DNA of 64,000 bases from Erysipelatoclostridium sp. AM42-17 (GTDB lineage: Bacteria > Bacillota_I > Bacilli_A > Erysipelotrichales > Coprobacillaceae): the NCBI RefSeq assembly GCF_003480255.1, contig NZ_QUIN01000009.1:8596-72595 (forward strand), in the 5' to 3' direction. Positions 8,136 through 16,887 of this stretch are shown one piece after another. The position numbers and the translations under genes are program-made. Every line of letters begins with the position of its first letter. The first letter of the stretch is position 1. The notes beneath the pieces are model-generated. The model was not told where the DNA came from and made no database searches. It saw only the letters and a program-made list of their open reading frames with translations.

Positions 8136-9115
8136 CCAATTGTTGCTACCATAACAGCTTTAATCGTATGCATTCTATTTTCTGCTTCATCAAAAACAAC
8201 AGAATTTTTAGATTTAAATACTTCATCTTCAACTTCACGAATATCAATACCTTGATCATATTTTTCTTTTGCTAATGTTGTATTAAAATCATGGAATGAT
8301 GGTAAACAATGCATAAATAAAGTATGTTCATTTCCTGTCTTTTTCATCATTTCTTGAGTTACTTTATATGGTGATAACATTTCTACTCTAGGTTTATATA
8401 AACTTTCATCTTCACCCATACTTACCCAAATATCAGTATAGATGACATCGGCATCTTTTACTGCTTCATCTACATTATCTAATACTTCAATCTTTCCACC
8501 AGACTTTTTAGCTTCTTCTTGGCAATATTGAAGAACTTCATCATCAATATGTAAATCTTTAGGACCTAAACATACAAAATGCATTCCCATTTTAACAGCA
8601 CCATACATTAAACCATAACAAACATTATTACGAATATCACCAGTAAAAACAAATTTAATTTCATTTAATGGTTTGTTTAAATGTTCTTCAATAGTAAGGA
8701 AATCGGCTAATGTTTGGGTTGGATGATCAACATCAGTTAAACCATTCCATACTGGCACACCTGAATATTTAGCTAAATCTTCAACTGTTTCTTGTTTAAA
8801 ACCTCTAAATTCAATACCATCATACATTCTGCCTAATACTTTTGCAGTATCTTCAATGGATTCTTTTTTCCCCATTTGTGAATTACTTAAATAAGTCACA
8901 TGACCACCTTCATCTAAAGCAGCAACTTCAAATGAACAACGTGTTCTTGTTGACGTTTTTTCAAATAATAAAACAACATTCTTTCCTTCTAAATGTTTTT
9001 TTATTGTTCCTTCCTTTTTATCCTTTTTTAATTGATGGGCTAAATCTAAAAGATAACGAATTTCTTCTTGAGAAAAGTCCTTTAATGTTAGAAAACTTCT
9101 ATTTTTTAAATTCAT
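8123..9115 (-). CDS. argF: Ornithine carbamoyltransferase
   Basis: Makes citrulline from ornithine and carbamoyl phosphate. The 330-residue protein has the carbamoyl-phosphate loop STRTR (residues 55-59), [10 protein letters not shown] (about 140-149) and the ornithine-site HCLPSFHD (about 270-277). Anabolic (argF) and catabolic (arcB) enzymes share these motifs, but nearby argCJB and argGH and the lack of arcA or arcC favour biosynthesis. It is a single-gene unit with its own terminator, separated from the other arg genes by an unrelated operon, and faces a divergent UPF0371 gene. Confidence 0.95.
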   Translation of the reverse strand: MNLKNRSFLTLKDFSQEEIRYLLDLAHQLKKDKKEGTIKKHLEGKNVVLLFEKTSTRTRCSFEVAALDEGGHVTYLSNSQMGKKESIEDTAKVLGRMYDGIEFRGFKQETVEDLAKYSGVPVWNGLTDVDHPTQTLADFLTIEEHLNKPLNEIKFVFTGDIRNNVCYGLMYGAVKMGMHFVCLGPKDLHIDDEVLQYCQEEAKKSGGKIEVLDNVDEAVKDADVIYTDIWVSMGEDESLYKPRVEMLSPYKVTQEMMKKTGNEHTLFMHCLPSFHDFNTTLAKEKYDQGIDIREVEDEVFKSKNSVVFDEAENRMHTIKAVMVATIGKDA

Positions 9116-9194
9116 GATATATCCCCCTTATTATTGGATTTATTTTATCAAATTAAGCTAGTTTATTCAATAATGAGAAATAATTATTATTTTG

Positions 9195-9222
9195 TTTTCA
9201 TTTTTGAACATTTCACTATAAT
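9195..9222 (+). promoter_or_regulatory. Probable promoter of the UPF0371 gene
   Basis: A perfect TATAAT at 9217-9222 with a poor upstream element TTTTCA (9195-9200) 16 nt away. A GGGAG ribosome site follows before the ATG at 9244. Confidence 0.45.
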
Positions 9223-9243
9223 AATGTTTGGGAGAATAATAAT

Positions 9244-10728
9244 ATGAGAAAATTAGCTTTTAGTAATGAAAAATATGTAGAATTACAATCAAAACACATT
9301 AAAGAAAGAATTAAACAATTTGATAACAAACTTTATTTAGAGTTTGGTGGTAAACTTTTTGATGATCATCATGCTTCAAGAGTTTTACCAGGTTTTCAAC
9401 CCGATAGCAAATTAAAGATGTTATTAGAGTTAAAACAAGATGCAGAAATAGTCATCGTTATTAATGCCAACGATATTGAAAAAAATAAAATGCGTGGTGA
9501 CTTAGGAATTACTTACGATGAAGAAGTATTAAGATTAATTGATGCTTATCATAGTGTTGGTTTATATGTAGGAAGTGTAACGATTACGCGTTATGAAAAC
9601 CAACCATCAGCTAAATTATTTATAGAAAAACTTGAAAAACTTAATATTAAAGTTTTTAAACATTATCCTATTAATGGGTATCCTCATGATATTGAAAAAA
9701 TTGTAAGTAAAGAAGGATTTGGTCAAAATGATTATATTGAAACAACTAAACCATTAGTCGTCATTACTGCTCCTGGTCCAGGTAGTGGAAAAATGGCTAC
9801 ATGTCTTTCTCAACTTTATCATGAGTATGTTCGTGGTGTAAAAGCAGGGTATGCTAAATTTGAAACTTTCCCTATTTGGAATATTCCTTTAAAGCATCCT
9901 GTAAATTTAGCTTATGAAGCAGCTACTGCAGACTTAAATGATATTAATATGATTGATCCATTCCATTTGGAAGCTTATCAAGAAACAACTGTTAACTACA
10001 ACCGAGATGTAGAAATCTTTCCGGTATTAGAAGCGACATTCAAAAAAATTATGGGAACTTGCCCTTACAAATCACCTACTGACATGGGTGTTAATATGGC
10101 AGGAAAATGCATTATTGATGATGAAGTAGCAAAACAAGCAAGTTGTGATGAAATCATTCGTCGTTATTATCAAGCCAAGTTAGATTATAAACGTGGACGT
10201 GTTCAACAAAGTGCTATTAGTAAAATCGAATCAATCATGACTTCCCTTGATTTAAAAACAAGTGATCGTCATTGTGTAGCCCCTGCACTTCAAATTGAAC
10301 AAGAAACCCAAGAACCAGGATTTGCTTTTGAATTGAACGATGGTAAAATCATCACTGGTAAAACAACAGATTTATTAGGTTGTGCATCAGCAGCTTTACT
10401 TAATTCATTGAAATATTTAGCGGGTATTGATGATGATGTTTTATTAATCGCTCCAGAAGTCATTGAACCTGTTTCAAAATTAAAAACTGATATTTTAAAG
10501 AATAAAAATCCTCGTTTACATACTGATGAGGTCTTACTTGCCCTCTCTATTTCTGCAACTCACAGTGAAAATGCAAAAAAAGCTCTAGCAGTTATTCACG
10601 AATTAGAATATGCTCAAGCTCATTCATCAGTCATTTTATCTGATGTTGATAACGAAGTATTAAGAAAACTAAAAATTCAATTTACATGTGAAGCTAAATT
10701 TGAAGCTAGTAAACTTTATCATAAGTAA
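9244..10728 (+). CDS. UPF0371 / DUF1846 family protein
   Basis: 494 residues, full length for the DUF1846 family of Bacillota. The N-terminal part (LYLEFGGKLFDDHHASRVLP, about residues 30-49) and the central glycine-rich loop APGPGSGKMATCLSQ (about 178-192), which looks like a nucleotide or phosphate-binding loop, identify it. The biochemical role of this family is not established as far as I know. It is monocistronic, divergent from argF and convergent with cysK, sharing a terminator with the latter. No membrane segments or signal peptide. Confidence 0.88.
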   Translation: MRKLAFSNEKYVELQSKHIKERIKQFDNKLYLEFGGKLFDDHHASRVLPGFQPDSKLKMLLELKQDAEIVIVINANDIEKNKMRGDLGITYDEEVLRLIDAYHSVGLYVGSVTITRYENQPSAKLFIEKLEKLNIKVFKHYPINGYPHDIEKIVSKEGFGQNDYIETTKPLVVITAPGPGSGKMATCLSQLYHEYVRGVKAGYAKFETFPIWNIPLKHPVNLAYEAATADLNDINMIDPFHLEAYQETTVNYNRDVEIFPVLEATFKKIMGTCPYKSPTDMGVNMAGKCIIDDEVAKQASCDEIIRRYYQAKLDYKRGRVQQSAISKIESIMTSLDLKTSDRHCVAPALQIEQETQEPGFAFELNDGKIITGKTTDLLGCASAALLNSLKYLAGIDDDVLLIAPEVIEPVSKLKTDILKNKNPRLHTDEVLLALSISATHSENAKKALAVIHELEYAQAHSSVILSDVDNEVLRKLKIQFTCEAKFEASKLYHK

Positions 10729-10755
10729 AAAAATCCACATTTCGTGGATTTTTTT
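10727..10755. terminator. Bidirectional terminator between the UPF0371 gene and cysK
   Basis: AAAAATCCAC and GTGGATTTTT arms around ATTTC, flanked by an A run on one side and a T run on the other, between convergent genes. Both stop codons touch the hairpin. Confidence 0.85.
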
Positions 10756-11686
10756 ATTCTTGAATAAGTGGTGTAGACATATAACGATCGCCACCATCTG
10801 GTAATAAGACAATAATTGTTTTACCTTTATTTTCTTCTCTTAAAGCTAATTGTTTTGCTGCTGTTAATGCAGCTCCTGATGAAATACCTACTAAAATTCC
10901 TTCTGTTTTAGCAATTTCTTTTCCTGTAGCAAAAGCATCTTCATTAGAAATTGTAATCACTTCATCATAAATTGCAGTATCTAATGTTTCTGGTACAAAT
11001 CCAGCACCAATCCCTTGAATTTTATGAGGACCAGCTTGACCTTTTGATAAAACTGGTGAACTTTCTGGTTCAACAGCAACAACTTTTACATTTGGATTTT
11101 TTTCTTTTAAATATTTACCAATACCAGATATTGTTCCTCCTGTACCTACTCCGGCAACAAAGATATCTACTTTACCATCAGTTTGATCATAAATTTCTGG
11201 ACCAGTTGTTTTATAATGTGCAATTGGATTAGCTGGATTTTCAAATTGTCCTGGAATAAAACTGTTTGGAATTTTTTCAGCTAAAGCTTTAGCTTTGGCG
11301 ATAGCCCCTTTCATTCCTTCACTACCTGGTGTTAATACTAACTTGGCACCATAAGCTTTCATTAAGTTTCTTCTTTCAACACTCATTGTATCAGGCATTG
11401 TAATAATAATTTTTAAACCTAATGATGTTGCTACTGCAGAAAGCCCAATTCCAGTATTTCCTGATGTTGGTTCAATTAATGTAGCCCCTTCTTTAATTAA
11501 CCCTTTATCTAAAGCATCTAATACCATTTCTTTAGCAATTCTATCCTTTACTGAACCAGCGGGATTAAAATATTCTAATTTTGCTAAAACATCTGCTTTT
11601 AAATCATCTTTTTTAATAATTTTATTTAATCTAACTAGTGGTGTATTTCCTACTAAATCTACAAAACCATTTTTAATATCTGCCAT
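10754..11686 (-). CDS. cysK: Cysteine synthase (O-acetylserine sulfhydrylase)
   Basis: PLP enzyme making cysteine from O-acetylserine and sulfide. The 310-residue protein contains the PLP lysine in [11 protein letters not shown] (about residues 41-51), the substrate loop [10 protein letters not shown] (about 69-78) and GTGGTISG (phosphate cradle, about 180-187). No CBS domain, so it is not a cystathionine synthase. It has its own strong promoter overlapped by a palindrome, and the next upstream gene encodes an Rrf2 regulator, suggesting repression in response to sulfur or cysteine state. No cysE in the window. Confidence 0.95.
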   Translation of the reverse strand: MADIKNGFVDLVGNTPLVRLNKIIKKDDLKADVLAKLEYFNPAGSVKDRIAKEMVLDALDKGLIKEGATLIEPTSGNTGIGLSAVATSLGLKIIITMPDTMSVERRNLMKAYGAKLVLTPGSEGMKGAIAKAKALAEKIPNSFIPGQFENPANPIAHYKTTGPEIYDQTDGKVDIFVAGVGTGGTISGIGKYLKEKNPNVKVVAVEPESSPVLSKGQAGPHKIQGIGAGFVPETLDTAIYDEVITISNEDAFATGKEIAKTEGILVGISSGAALTAAKQLALREENKGKTIIVLLPDGGDRYMSTPLIQE

Positions 11687-11733
11687 AATAAGCCCCTTTC
11701 ATTTTTATCCTTATTTCCTATAGGATTACTATG

Positions 11734-11767
11734 GTATTACTATAATACTTTTTATCTTAGATGTCAA
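11734..11767 (-). promoter_or_regulatory. cysK promoter with overlapping palindromic operator
   Basis: TTGACA (11767-11762), 17-nt spacer, TATAGT (11744-11739). A perfect palindrome, GTATTA-TAG-TAATAC (11748-11734), covers the -10 region, and ATAGTAAT is repeated directly after it. CATAGTAAT is also found upstream of the adjacent Rrf2 gene. A binding site for that regulator is the simplest reading, by inference. Confidence 0.65.
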
Positions 11768-11787
11768 CTCATATGATTATGTTTAAT

Positions 11788-11813
11788 AAAAAAAATGTGT
11801 ATAAACACATTTT
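11788..11813 (-). terminator. Terminator of the Rrf2 gene
   Basis: AAAATGTGT and ACACATTTT arms with a 4-nt loop, and a run of A on the plus strand that gives a U tract on the minus strand. It overlaps the Rrf2 stop codon and separates this gene from the cysK promoter. Confidence 0.75.
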
Positions 11814-12246
11814 AAATGACATAGTCCCAAACTTTATTTTTGCTCATTTCCACCAAATCTTCTAATGTATAAGATTCTAAATAATCAATAATCACTTTAT
11901 TTAAACCTTCATAAAAAGATATTGTCGGACAAGTTCCATAACGTGGACAAGTATTTTCTTCATCTTCCAAGCATGCTACACATGCAATCTTTCCTTCAAC
12001 GACTTCTAATATTTCTTTTGGTGTATATTGATTAGCCGGTTTAGCTAATGAATATCCTCCTTGAGGACCTCTTGTACTTTTAATTAGTCCTGCTTTCCCT
12101 AATGGTGAAGCAATTTGTTCAAGATATTTAATCGAAATATCTTGTCTTTTAGATACATCCTTTAAAGAAACATGTCCTTGTTCTTGATGTAAAGCAAGAT
12201 CTATCATAAGTCGTAAAGCATATCTTCCTTTTGTTGAAATCTTCAT
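11812..12246 (-). CDS. Rrf2-family regulator with a four-cysteine cluster
   Basis: 144 residues. The winged helix (MKISTKGRYALRLMIDLA at the start, recognition region DISIKYLEQIASPL about residues 36-49) is typical of Rrf2/CymR/IscR. Cys89, Cys92, Cys100 and Cys106 form a dense cluster, as in iron-sulfur or redox-sensing members such as IscR, whereas CymR of Bacillus is not known for one. The neighbour cysK argues for a role in cysteine or sulfur supply. It could be an IscR-like Fe-S sensor or a CymR-like regulator; the sequence alone does not decide. Confidence 0.85.
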   Translation of the reverse strand: MKISTKGRYALRLMIDLALHQEQGHVSLKDVSKRQDISIKYLEQIASPLGKAGLIKSTRGPQGGYSLAKPANQYTPKEILEVVEGKIACVACLEDEENTCPRYGTCPTISFYEGLNKVIIDYLESYTLEDLVEMSKNKVWDYVI

Positions 12247-12265
12247 TTAATCACCTTCTTTTTTT

Positions 12266-12294
12266 ACTATATCATGTTTTTTTCTCCTTGTCAC
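12266..12294 (-). promoter_or_regulatory. Promoter of the Rrf2 gene
   Basis: GTGACA (12294-12289), 17-nt spacer, TATAGT (12271-12266). CATAGTAAT on the plus strand at 12303-12311, just upstream, matches the repeat near the cysK promoter and could allow autoregulation. Confidence 0.6.
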
Positions 12295-12333
12295 CATAAT
12301 TTCATAGTAATTCGATATGAATTAATAAAAACA

Positions 12334-12357
12334 AAATAAAAAAGCACATATGTGCTT
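12334..12357 (-). terminator. Terminator of the hflX operon
   Basis: AAGCACAT/ATGTGCTT palindrome (12342-12357) with an A run to its left that becomes the U tract on the minus strand. Overlaps the stop of the 64-residue gene. Confidence 0.75.
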
Positions 12358-12550
12358 AGTTAATAATATTATCTTTACTATGATCAGAGTGAAACATTTC
12401 TTTAATTTGTCCTTGTGATTTAGAAATCATGAGTTGTATTTGTTTTAATGTTTCATCTGTTGTAAGTAATTGATAGGCTTCTTCTTCATCTGATGCTTCA
12501 ACAGCAATAGATAAATCTAAACGAAATAGTTTTTTATCTGGATTCATCAT
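12356..12550 (-). CDS. Small hypothetical protein (64 residues) after hflX
   Basis: No family recognised. The product is acidic and soluble, with a likely helix around AVEASDEEEAYQLLTTDETL and a predicted beta start (KKLFRLDLSIAVEA), a pattern that could be a small alpha/beta fold. It lies 8 nt after hflX with a TTAAGGAGG-type site and ends in the operon terminator, so it is co-transcribed with hflX. No signal or membrane segment. Confidence 0.6.
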   Translation of the reverse strand: MMNPDKKLFRLDLSIAVEASDEEEAYQLLTTDETLKQIQLMISKSQGQIKEMFHSDHSKDNIIN

Positions 12551-12558
12551 TAACCTCC

Positions 12559-13770
12559 TTAATGTTTTGATATATATTGTCTATAAGGTTGTATTTCTTT
12601 CCTTTTAGCTTCTACTTTTATATAAATACTCTCCTGTAAATACTTGAATTCTACCACCAAACAATGATGATGTAAATAGTTAAATACTTCTCCATCCTCA
12701 TAAGGAATATTTAATTCATAAACTTCATAATCTTTAAATAGGATATGTGAGATTTCATTTTCTAATTCATCTAAACCTTTTTTATCTTTTGCACTAATAT
12801 AAACACATGGTTCTTGAGGTGGAAACCAAACTCGATTTAAATCAATTTTATTATAAACATAGATAACCGGTGTATCAACAACTCCTAATGAGCGAAGTAC
12901 CTCATTTGTTGTATTGATATGTTGCATATAGTTTGGTTGCGAGATATCAATAACATGTAATAATAAATCTGCTTCTTTAACTTCTTCTAATGTAGAACGA
13001 AAAGCTTGAACCAAATGATGTGGTAAACGATCAATAAAACCTACTGTATCTGTTAACAAGCAAGGATGGTGATGAATAGAAATATGTCTTGTTGCAGTTT
13101 GTAAGGTAGCAAATAGCATATCTTGTTGCAATACTTTTTGTTTATCTTCTAAACAAAAAGCATTCATGAGAGTAGATTTTCCACTATTTGTATAACCTAC
13201 TAAGGCAATAACTGGCATATCATTTTGTTTTCTTCTTTGTCTTTGAGTTTGTCTTTGCTTAACGATATTTGCTAACTCTTTTTTTGCTTTTGTTAGTTTT
13301 CTTGAAATAAGACGTCGATCTAGTTCAATTTGTTTTTCACCACGTCCTCTAAATCCTGAACCACCTTGTTGATGTGATAAATGTTCTTGCATTCCAATTA
13401 AACGAGGTAATAAATAAAGATAACGAGCAATTTCTATTTGCAACTTAGCTTCCTTTGTTTTTGCTCTTTGATCAAAAATTCTCAATATTAAATCAGTTCG
13501 ATCTGTCACTTCTATACCTAAAATATCTGTTAAATTACGAATTTGTAAAGGTGATAATTCATCATCAAAAATAATCATATCTTGATCTGTTATGTTTCTT
13601 TTTATTTCTTGTACTTTACCTTTACCAATATAAGTTGAAACATCTATTTTTTCTCTTTTTTGAATAAATTCTTGATCAACATCAATATGGCAGGCTTGGC
13701 ATAACGCTTCAAGTTCTACTAACGATTTCTCTTCATTTTGAAATTGTACTTGTACCAGTATGGCCTTCAT
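12559..13770 (-). CDS. hflX: Ribosome-associated GTPase HflX
   Basis: 403 residues. The N-terminal HflX domain includes the glycine-rich RGRGEKQIELDRRLI segment (about residues 143-157), followed by a coiled linker and a G domain with G1 GYTNSGKST (about 192-200), G3 DTVGFI (about 240-245) and G4 NKID (about 309-312). HflX splits stalled or heat-damaged ribosomes in other bacteria. Start ATG has a GAGGTGAGAG site. The divergent ylbJ-like gene begins only about 40 nt away. Confidence 0.93.
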   Translation of the reverse strand: MKAILVQVQFQNEEKSLVELEALCQACHIDVDQEFIQKREKIDVSTYIGKGKVQEIKRNITDQDMIIFDDELSPLQIRNLTDILGIEVTDRTDLILRIFDQRAKTKEAKLQIEIARYLYLLPRLIGMQEHLSHQQGGSGFRGRGEKQIELDRRLISRKLTKAKKELANIVKQRQTQRQRRKQNDMPVIALVGYTNSGKSTLMNAFCLEDKQKVLQQDMLFATLQTATRHISIHHHPCLLTDTVGFIDRLPHHLVQAFRSTLEEVKEADLLLHVIDISQPNYMQHINTTNEVLRSLGVVDTPVIYVYNKIDLNRVWFPPQEPCVYISAKDKKGLDELENEISHILFKDYEVYELNIPYEDGEVFNYLHHHCLVVEFKYLQESIYIKVEAKRKEIQPYRQYISKH

Positions 13771-13810
13771 TCTCTCACCTCTTGTTCTATTCTATCAATT
13801 AGGAGTCATC

Positions 13811-14722
13811 ATGAAAAGATACAATTATTATTTTACTTTAATTCTTGTCATCTTTATGACAGTTTTTGCTTTTTTTAAAATGTTCACTATTGTAGATTTA
13901 TCTAAACAGGTGATTACCATTGTTTATACAAATCTACTCCCTTCACTACTTCCATTTATGATTTTAACATCCCTATGTTTAAATCTCGGTTTATTAGATA
14001 TTTTAGGCTTCATCATTCAAAAACCTTTTTATTCTTTATTTCATCTTACACCAATGATGTCCTCACTCTATTTTATTTCATTTTTTTGTGGTTATCCAAC
14101 AAATGTCAAATTAATCAGAGAAGCCTATTTACTTCATTATATCAATATTAATGAATTACAACACCTTTTACACATTTGTTCATTTGCATCCCTTTCATTT
14201 ATCTTTGTCTCCTTAAAAAACAAATATTCTTTGATTATATATTTAAGTCATATTCTTCCTAGTTTATTATTTGCTTTATTTTATCGTCATCCAAAACAAA
14301 CTCTTTCACTTCATCATGCTTTAAAAACAATCAAAGAACCTCATCTCAATTTTGTTTTAGCCTTTAAAAAAAGTATTATTTCAAGTATGTATGCATTTAT
14401 CTTTATTTTAGGTTATATGCTTGTCTTTCAATTTCTAAGTTATTTTTTAGGTTCGTTTATTCATTCAACTTTAACCATTGAATTATTACAAGGATTGATG
14501 GAATTTAGTAGTGGTTGTTTAAGATTAGTTCACCAACCCCTCAATCCATTTCTTATTTCTTGTATTTGTTTTTTCCTTTCCTTTAGTAGTCTTAGTGTTA
14601 TGATGCAATGTGATAACTTGTTAGAAGATATTCCCTATAATCACCAATCTTATTTTAAATTTCGTTTGTTACATGGTATTTGCAGTTTTTTAATTTGTTA
14701 TGGCATACTGGTTATAAGTTAG
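13811..14722 (+). CDS. ylbJ: YlbJ-like integral membrane protein
   Basis: 303 residues from the ATG at 13811, chosen because AGGAG lies 5 nt upstream; a longer frame from 13760 would overlap hflX. About eight hydrophobic segments. The stretch SLLPFMILTSLCLNLGLLD with the later SFFCGYPTNVKLIREAY motif matches the nucleoside-recognition/gate domain seen in YlbJ and SpmA/SpmB proteins, where it is linked to sporulation in Bacillus. Whether this organism sporulates is unknown. It is followed after 64 nt by the PerR-type gene. Confidence 0.7.
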   Translation: MKRYNYYFTLILVIFMTVFAFFKMFTIVDLSKQVITIVYTNLLPSLLPFMILTSLCLNLGLLDILGFIIQKPFYSLFHLTPMMSSLYFISFFCGYPTNVKLIREAYLLHYININELQHLLHICSFASLSFIFVSLKNKYSLIIYLSHILPSLLFALFYRHPKQTLSLHHALKTIKEPHLNFVLAFKKSIISSMYAFIFILGYMLVFQFLSYFLGSFIHSTLTIELLQGLMEFSSGCLRLVHQPLNPFLISCICFFLSFSSLSVMMQCDNLLEDIPYNHQSYFKFRLLHGICSFLICYGILVIS

Positions 14723-14724
14723 AA

Positions 14725-14752
14725 TTGACAAAATGAGGAAATATGGTATACT
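14725..14752 (+). promoter_or_regulatory. Promoter of the PerR-type gene
   Basis: TTGACA (14725-14730), 16-nt spacer, TATACT (14747-14752). It covers an upstream in-frame ATG at 14733, which therefore cannot be the start of this transcript. Confidence 0.7.
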
Positions 14753-14786
14753 GCAATTAGGAACGATTACTAATAAGGAGATAACT

Positions 14787-15191
14787 TTGCCTGCAAAAAC
14801 ACGTTATTCAAAACAGCGAGAAATCATTTATCATAATTTACTTAATCGTCATGATCATCCTACTGCAGAACAGATATATCAGGATTTAAAGCAAGATTAC
14901 CCTCACCTTAGCATGGGAACGGTATATCGTAATTTAGGTTATTTAGTTGATCATCATATGATTCGTAAATTAGATTTTGGTGAACAAGTTGTTCACTATG
15001 ATGGTAATACAAATGACCATTATCATTTTATATGTAAAAAGTGTCATCATATTTATGATATTCACCATGATCATCATGATGCCTTATCCTCATCTTTACA
15101 ATCTATGGTCGAGCATCATATAGATTTTATTGATCTTGCTATGTTAGGAACTTGTAAAAATTGTATGGAAAAAGAAAAGGAAATAAGTTAA
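14787..15191 (+). CDS. Fur-family regulator, PerR-like
   Basis: 134 residues if translation begins at TTG 14787, preceded by AAGGAG 6 nt upstream; the in-frame ATG at 14733 lies inside the promoter spacer and has no ribosome site. The winged helix contains HPTAEQIYQDLKQDYPHLSM and TVYRNLGYLV. The C-terminal dimer part is histidine-rich with two structural zinc pairs, CKKC and CKNC, as in PerR and Fur. PerR-type peroxide sensing is the best guess for an anaerobe; Fur or Zur are alternatives because the metal-site residues cannot be separated by eye. Confidence 0.85.
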   Translation: MPAKTRYSKQREIIYHNLLNRHDHPTAEQIYQDLKQDYPHLSMGTVYRNLGYLVDHHMIRKLDFGEQVVHYDGNTNDHYHFICKKCHHIYDIHHDHHDALSSSLQSMVEHHIDFIDLAMLGTCKNCMEKEKEIS

Positions 15192-15203
15192 AACTTATTT
15201 CCT
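15178..15203. terminator. Bidirectional terminator between perR-type gene and agrB
   Basis: AGGAAATAAGTT (15178-15189) pairs with its complement at 15192-15203 around AA. It contains the stop of the plus-strand gene and abuts the stop of agrB. Confidence 0.75.
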
Positions 15204-15698
15204 TTATTTGTATCGTATCAAAAAAGACAAGATATTTTGACATATGCTTATCATGGCCGGAAATAAACATATATTAAATAAATATCCTAAAACCAATTCT
15301 ATTATAATAATCAATCCTACTCTTTTTTGTAATTTTACTTTTTGTCTGTTAAAAAACAGATAGACAACTAATAATACTAATATAAAAACAACATAAAACA
15401 ATGTATATTGTTTGTAATAGTTGATTAACAAACCAAAAAGATAAACCAGATTTGTTGTACAAAAACAAGATACCATTTTTTTACAATGATACCCACCTAG
15501 TTGACTTCTTAAAATTGTAAACATAAACATCCAAAGTAATGTATAAACAGATTCTTTAAATATAAATCCTTCTATAAGAATACATAAATAAACAAATCCA
15601 TTAAATAAAAAGACAGATTGTCCATATAATAATACCTCTAGATCATCTTGATCTTCACCAAAAGTACGATAAAGTTTACTTAATAATCGATTATTCAT
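15204..15698 (-). CDS. agrB: AgrB-type peptide-processing membrane protease
   Basis: 164 residues, multiple membrane helices. The catalytic pattern of AgrB is present: Arg64, Gly68-Gly69, His71 and Cys78, with the same 7-residue Arg-His and His-Cys spacing as the staphylococcal Arg70/His77/Cys84. AgrB cuts the AgrD precursor and forms the (thio)lactone ring. It is the last gene of the D-A-C-B operon and overlaps the sensor gene by 8 nt. The length is a little short compared with staphylococcal AgrB (about 190). Confidence 0.88.
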   Translation of the reverse strand: MNNRLLSKLYRTFGEDQDDLEVLLYGQSVFLFNGFVYLCILIEGFIFKESVYTLLWMFMFTILRSQLGGYHCKKMVSCFCTTNLVYLFGLLINYYKQYTLFYVVFILVLLVVYLFFNRQKVKLQKRVGLIIIIELVLGYLFNICLFPAMISICQNILSFLIRYK

Positions 15699-16887
15699 TA
15701 TCTGAATCTCCTAATAAAAATCTAGCTATATAAAGATCGTTTTCATGCTGATAGCGACTTTTAATAAGCAAATTTAAGTGTTGTAATAAAAATTGATCGT
15801 ATTTATAAAAATCTTCTTTACTATACATTTCTACTAAAAAATAAACCCCTTGATCTTTAATATGTAGCGTAATGCTTTTATTATCTTTAATATAATTTAA
15901 AATTGAAACGATATGATTAATAAAAGCAATATCTTTATATTTATCCCCTGGTAATAATGAAATTTGTGGTTTAATTAAAATATGTCGTTCAATTAATTCA
16001 TTGATTTTTATTGAAACAATCATATCAAAATAAGGATTGTTTGTACTAAAAAGTTTACTTGTCATTTCTCTTTCATGTTCAAACTGATCGATAATCTTTA
16101 ATGCATCTTCATTATGATCATTTTCGGCTAACTGCTTTAACTTTTTCATAACATAAAATAAACGATGATTAGTTTGATATGTATCAAAATGAATATTTTT
16201 TATTAATTCTACGCCTTGTTCAAGATAATAAATTTTTTGTGTTTTCTTTTCAAAATCCATTTTTTCTTTATATAAACTATTTAAATAGACCATGTAGACT
16301 ATATTACATAAGAAGACAATTGCTAATCCACATAACATATGAATAAGTGTCAACTTATCAGAATCATCAGACACTAATCTATAACTACCTAAAGAAAATG
16401 TGATCATAATAGTCATTTCACTAACAATAACACAAAAATACTTTTTATCATTTAAAGATATTTGTGACTTTTTCAATTTTAAAATAATAAACGAAATTAT
16501 AAATAATAGTATTTTAGATAATAAACCTATACAGAAATATATTTGAAAAGAGGATAATGATAAAAACGCCAAAACTTTTACAAGAATAATATGTGTGATT
16601 AATACTGACATATTAATCAATGTACCATATAAACCAATAACAAAAACATCATTAAATTTTAATTGTCTTTTTATAGAATAAACAACAATATTGTTGATAA
16701 TAAAATGTGTTAATGTTATTTCAAAACCATCCCACCCAAACATATCAAAAGAAACTTCCACCAAGAATATAGCTAAATAATATAAAATTATATTCTTTTT
16801 TATTTTGGGTAAACTAAAATAAGCGATGATAAAATAAACAATAATTAAACTTTCGATAAAATCAAATAATAATCTAGATGCCGCCAT
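15691..16887 (-). CDS. agrC: AgrC-like sensor with six-helix membrane domain and degenerate kinase domain
   Basis: 398 residues. About six membrane helices cover residues 8-205, then a coiled linker (about 206-235) and a DxxQTNHRLFYVMKKL segment with His241 in the place of the phosphorylated His. The ATP-binding half (about 285-390) is hard to recognise: I cannot see the usual N-box or the Gly-rich G-boxes of GHKL kinases. It may be a divergent kinase or a pseudokinase acting as a receptor. It overlaps the regulator gene by 14 nt and agrB by 8 nt. Confidence 0.75.
   Translation of the reverse strand: MAASRLLFDFIESLIIVYFIIAYFSLPKIKKNIILYYLAIFLVEVSFDMFGWDGFEITLTHFIINNIVVYSIKRQLKFNDVFVIGLYGTLINMSVLITHIILVKVLAFLSLSSFQIYFCIGLLSKILLFIISFIILKLKKSQISLNDKKYFCVIVSEMTIMITFSLGSYRLVSDDSDKLTLIHMLCGLAIVFLCNIVYMVYLNSLYKEKMDFEKKTQKIYYLEQGVELIKNIHFDTYQTNHRLFYVMKKLKQLAENDHNEDALKIIDQFEHEREMTSKLFSTNNPYFDMIVSIKINELIERHILIKPQISLLPGDKYKDIAFINHIVSILNYIKDNKSITLHIKDQGVYFLVEMYSKEDFYKYDQFLLQHLNLLIKSRYQHENDLYIARFLLGDSDNE

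Noticed and set aside
8842..9117. Open plus-strand frame inside argF
   Set aside because: It lies wholly within a complete argF gene on the opposite strand, has no good ribosome site and its composition reflects the reverse of argF codons.
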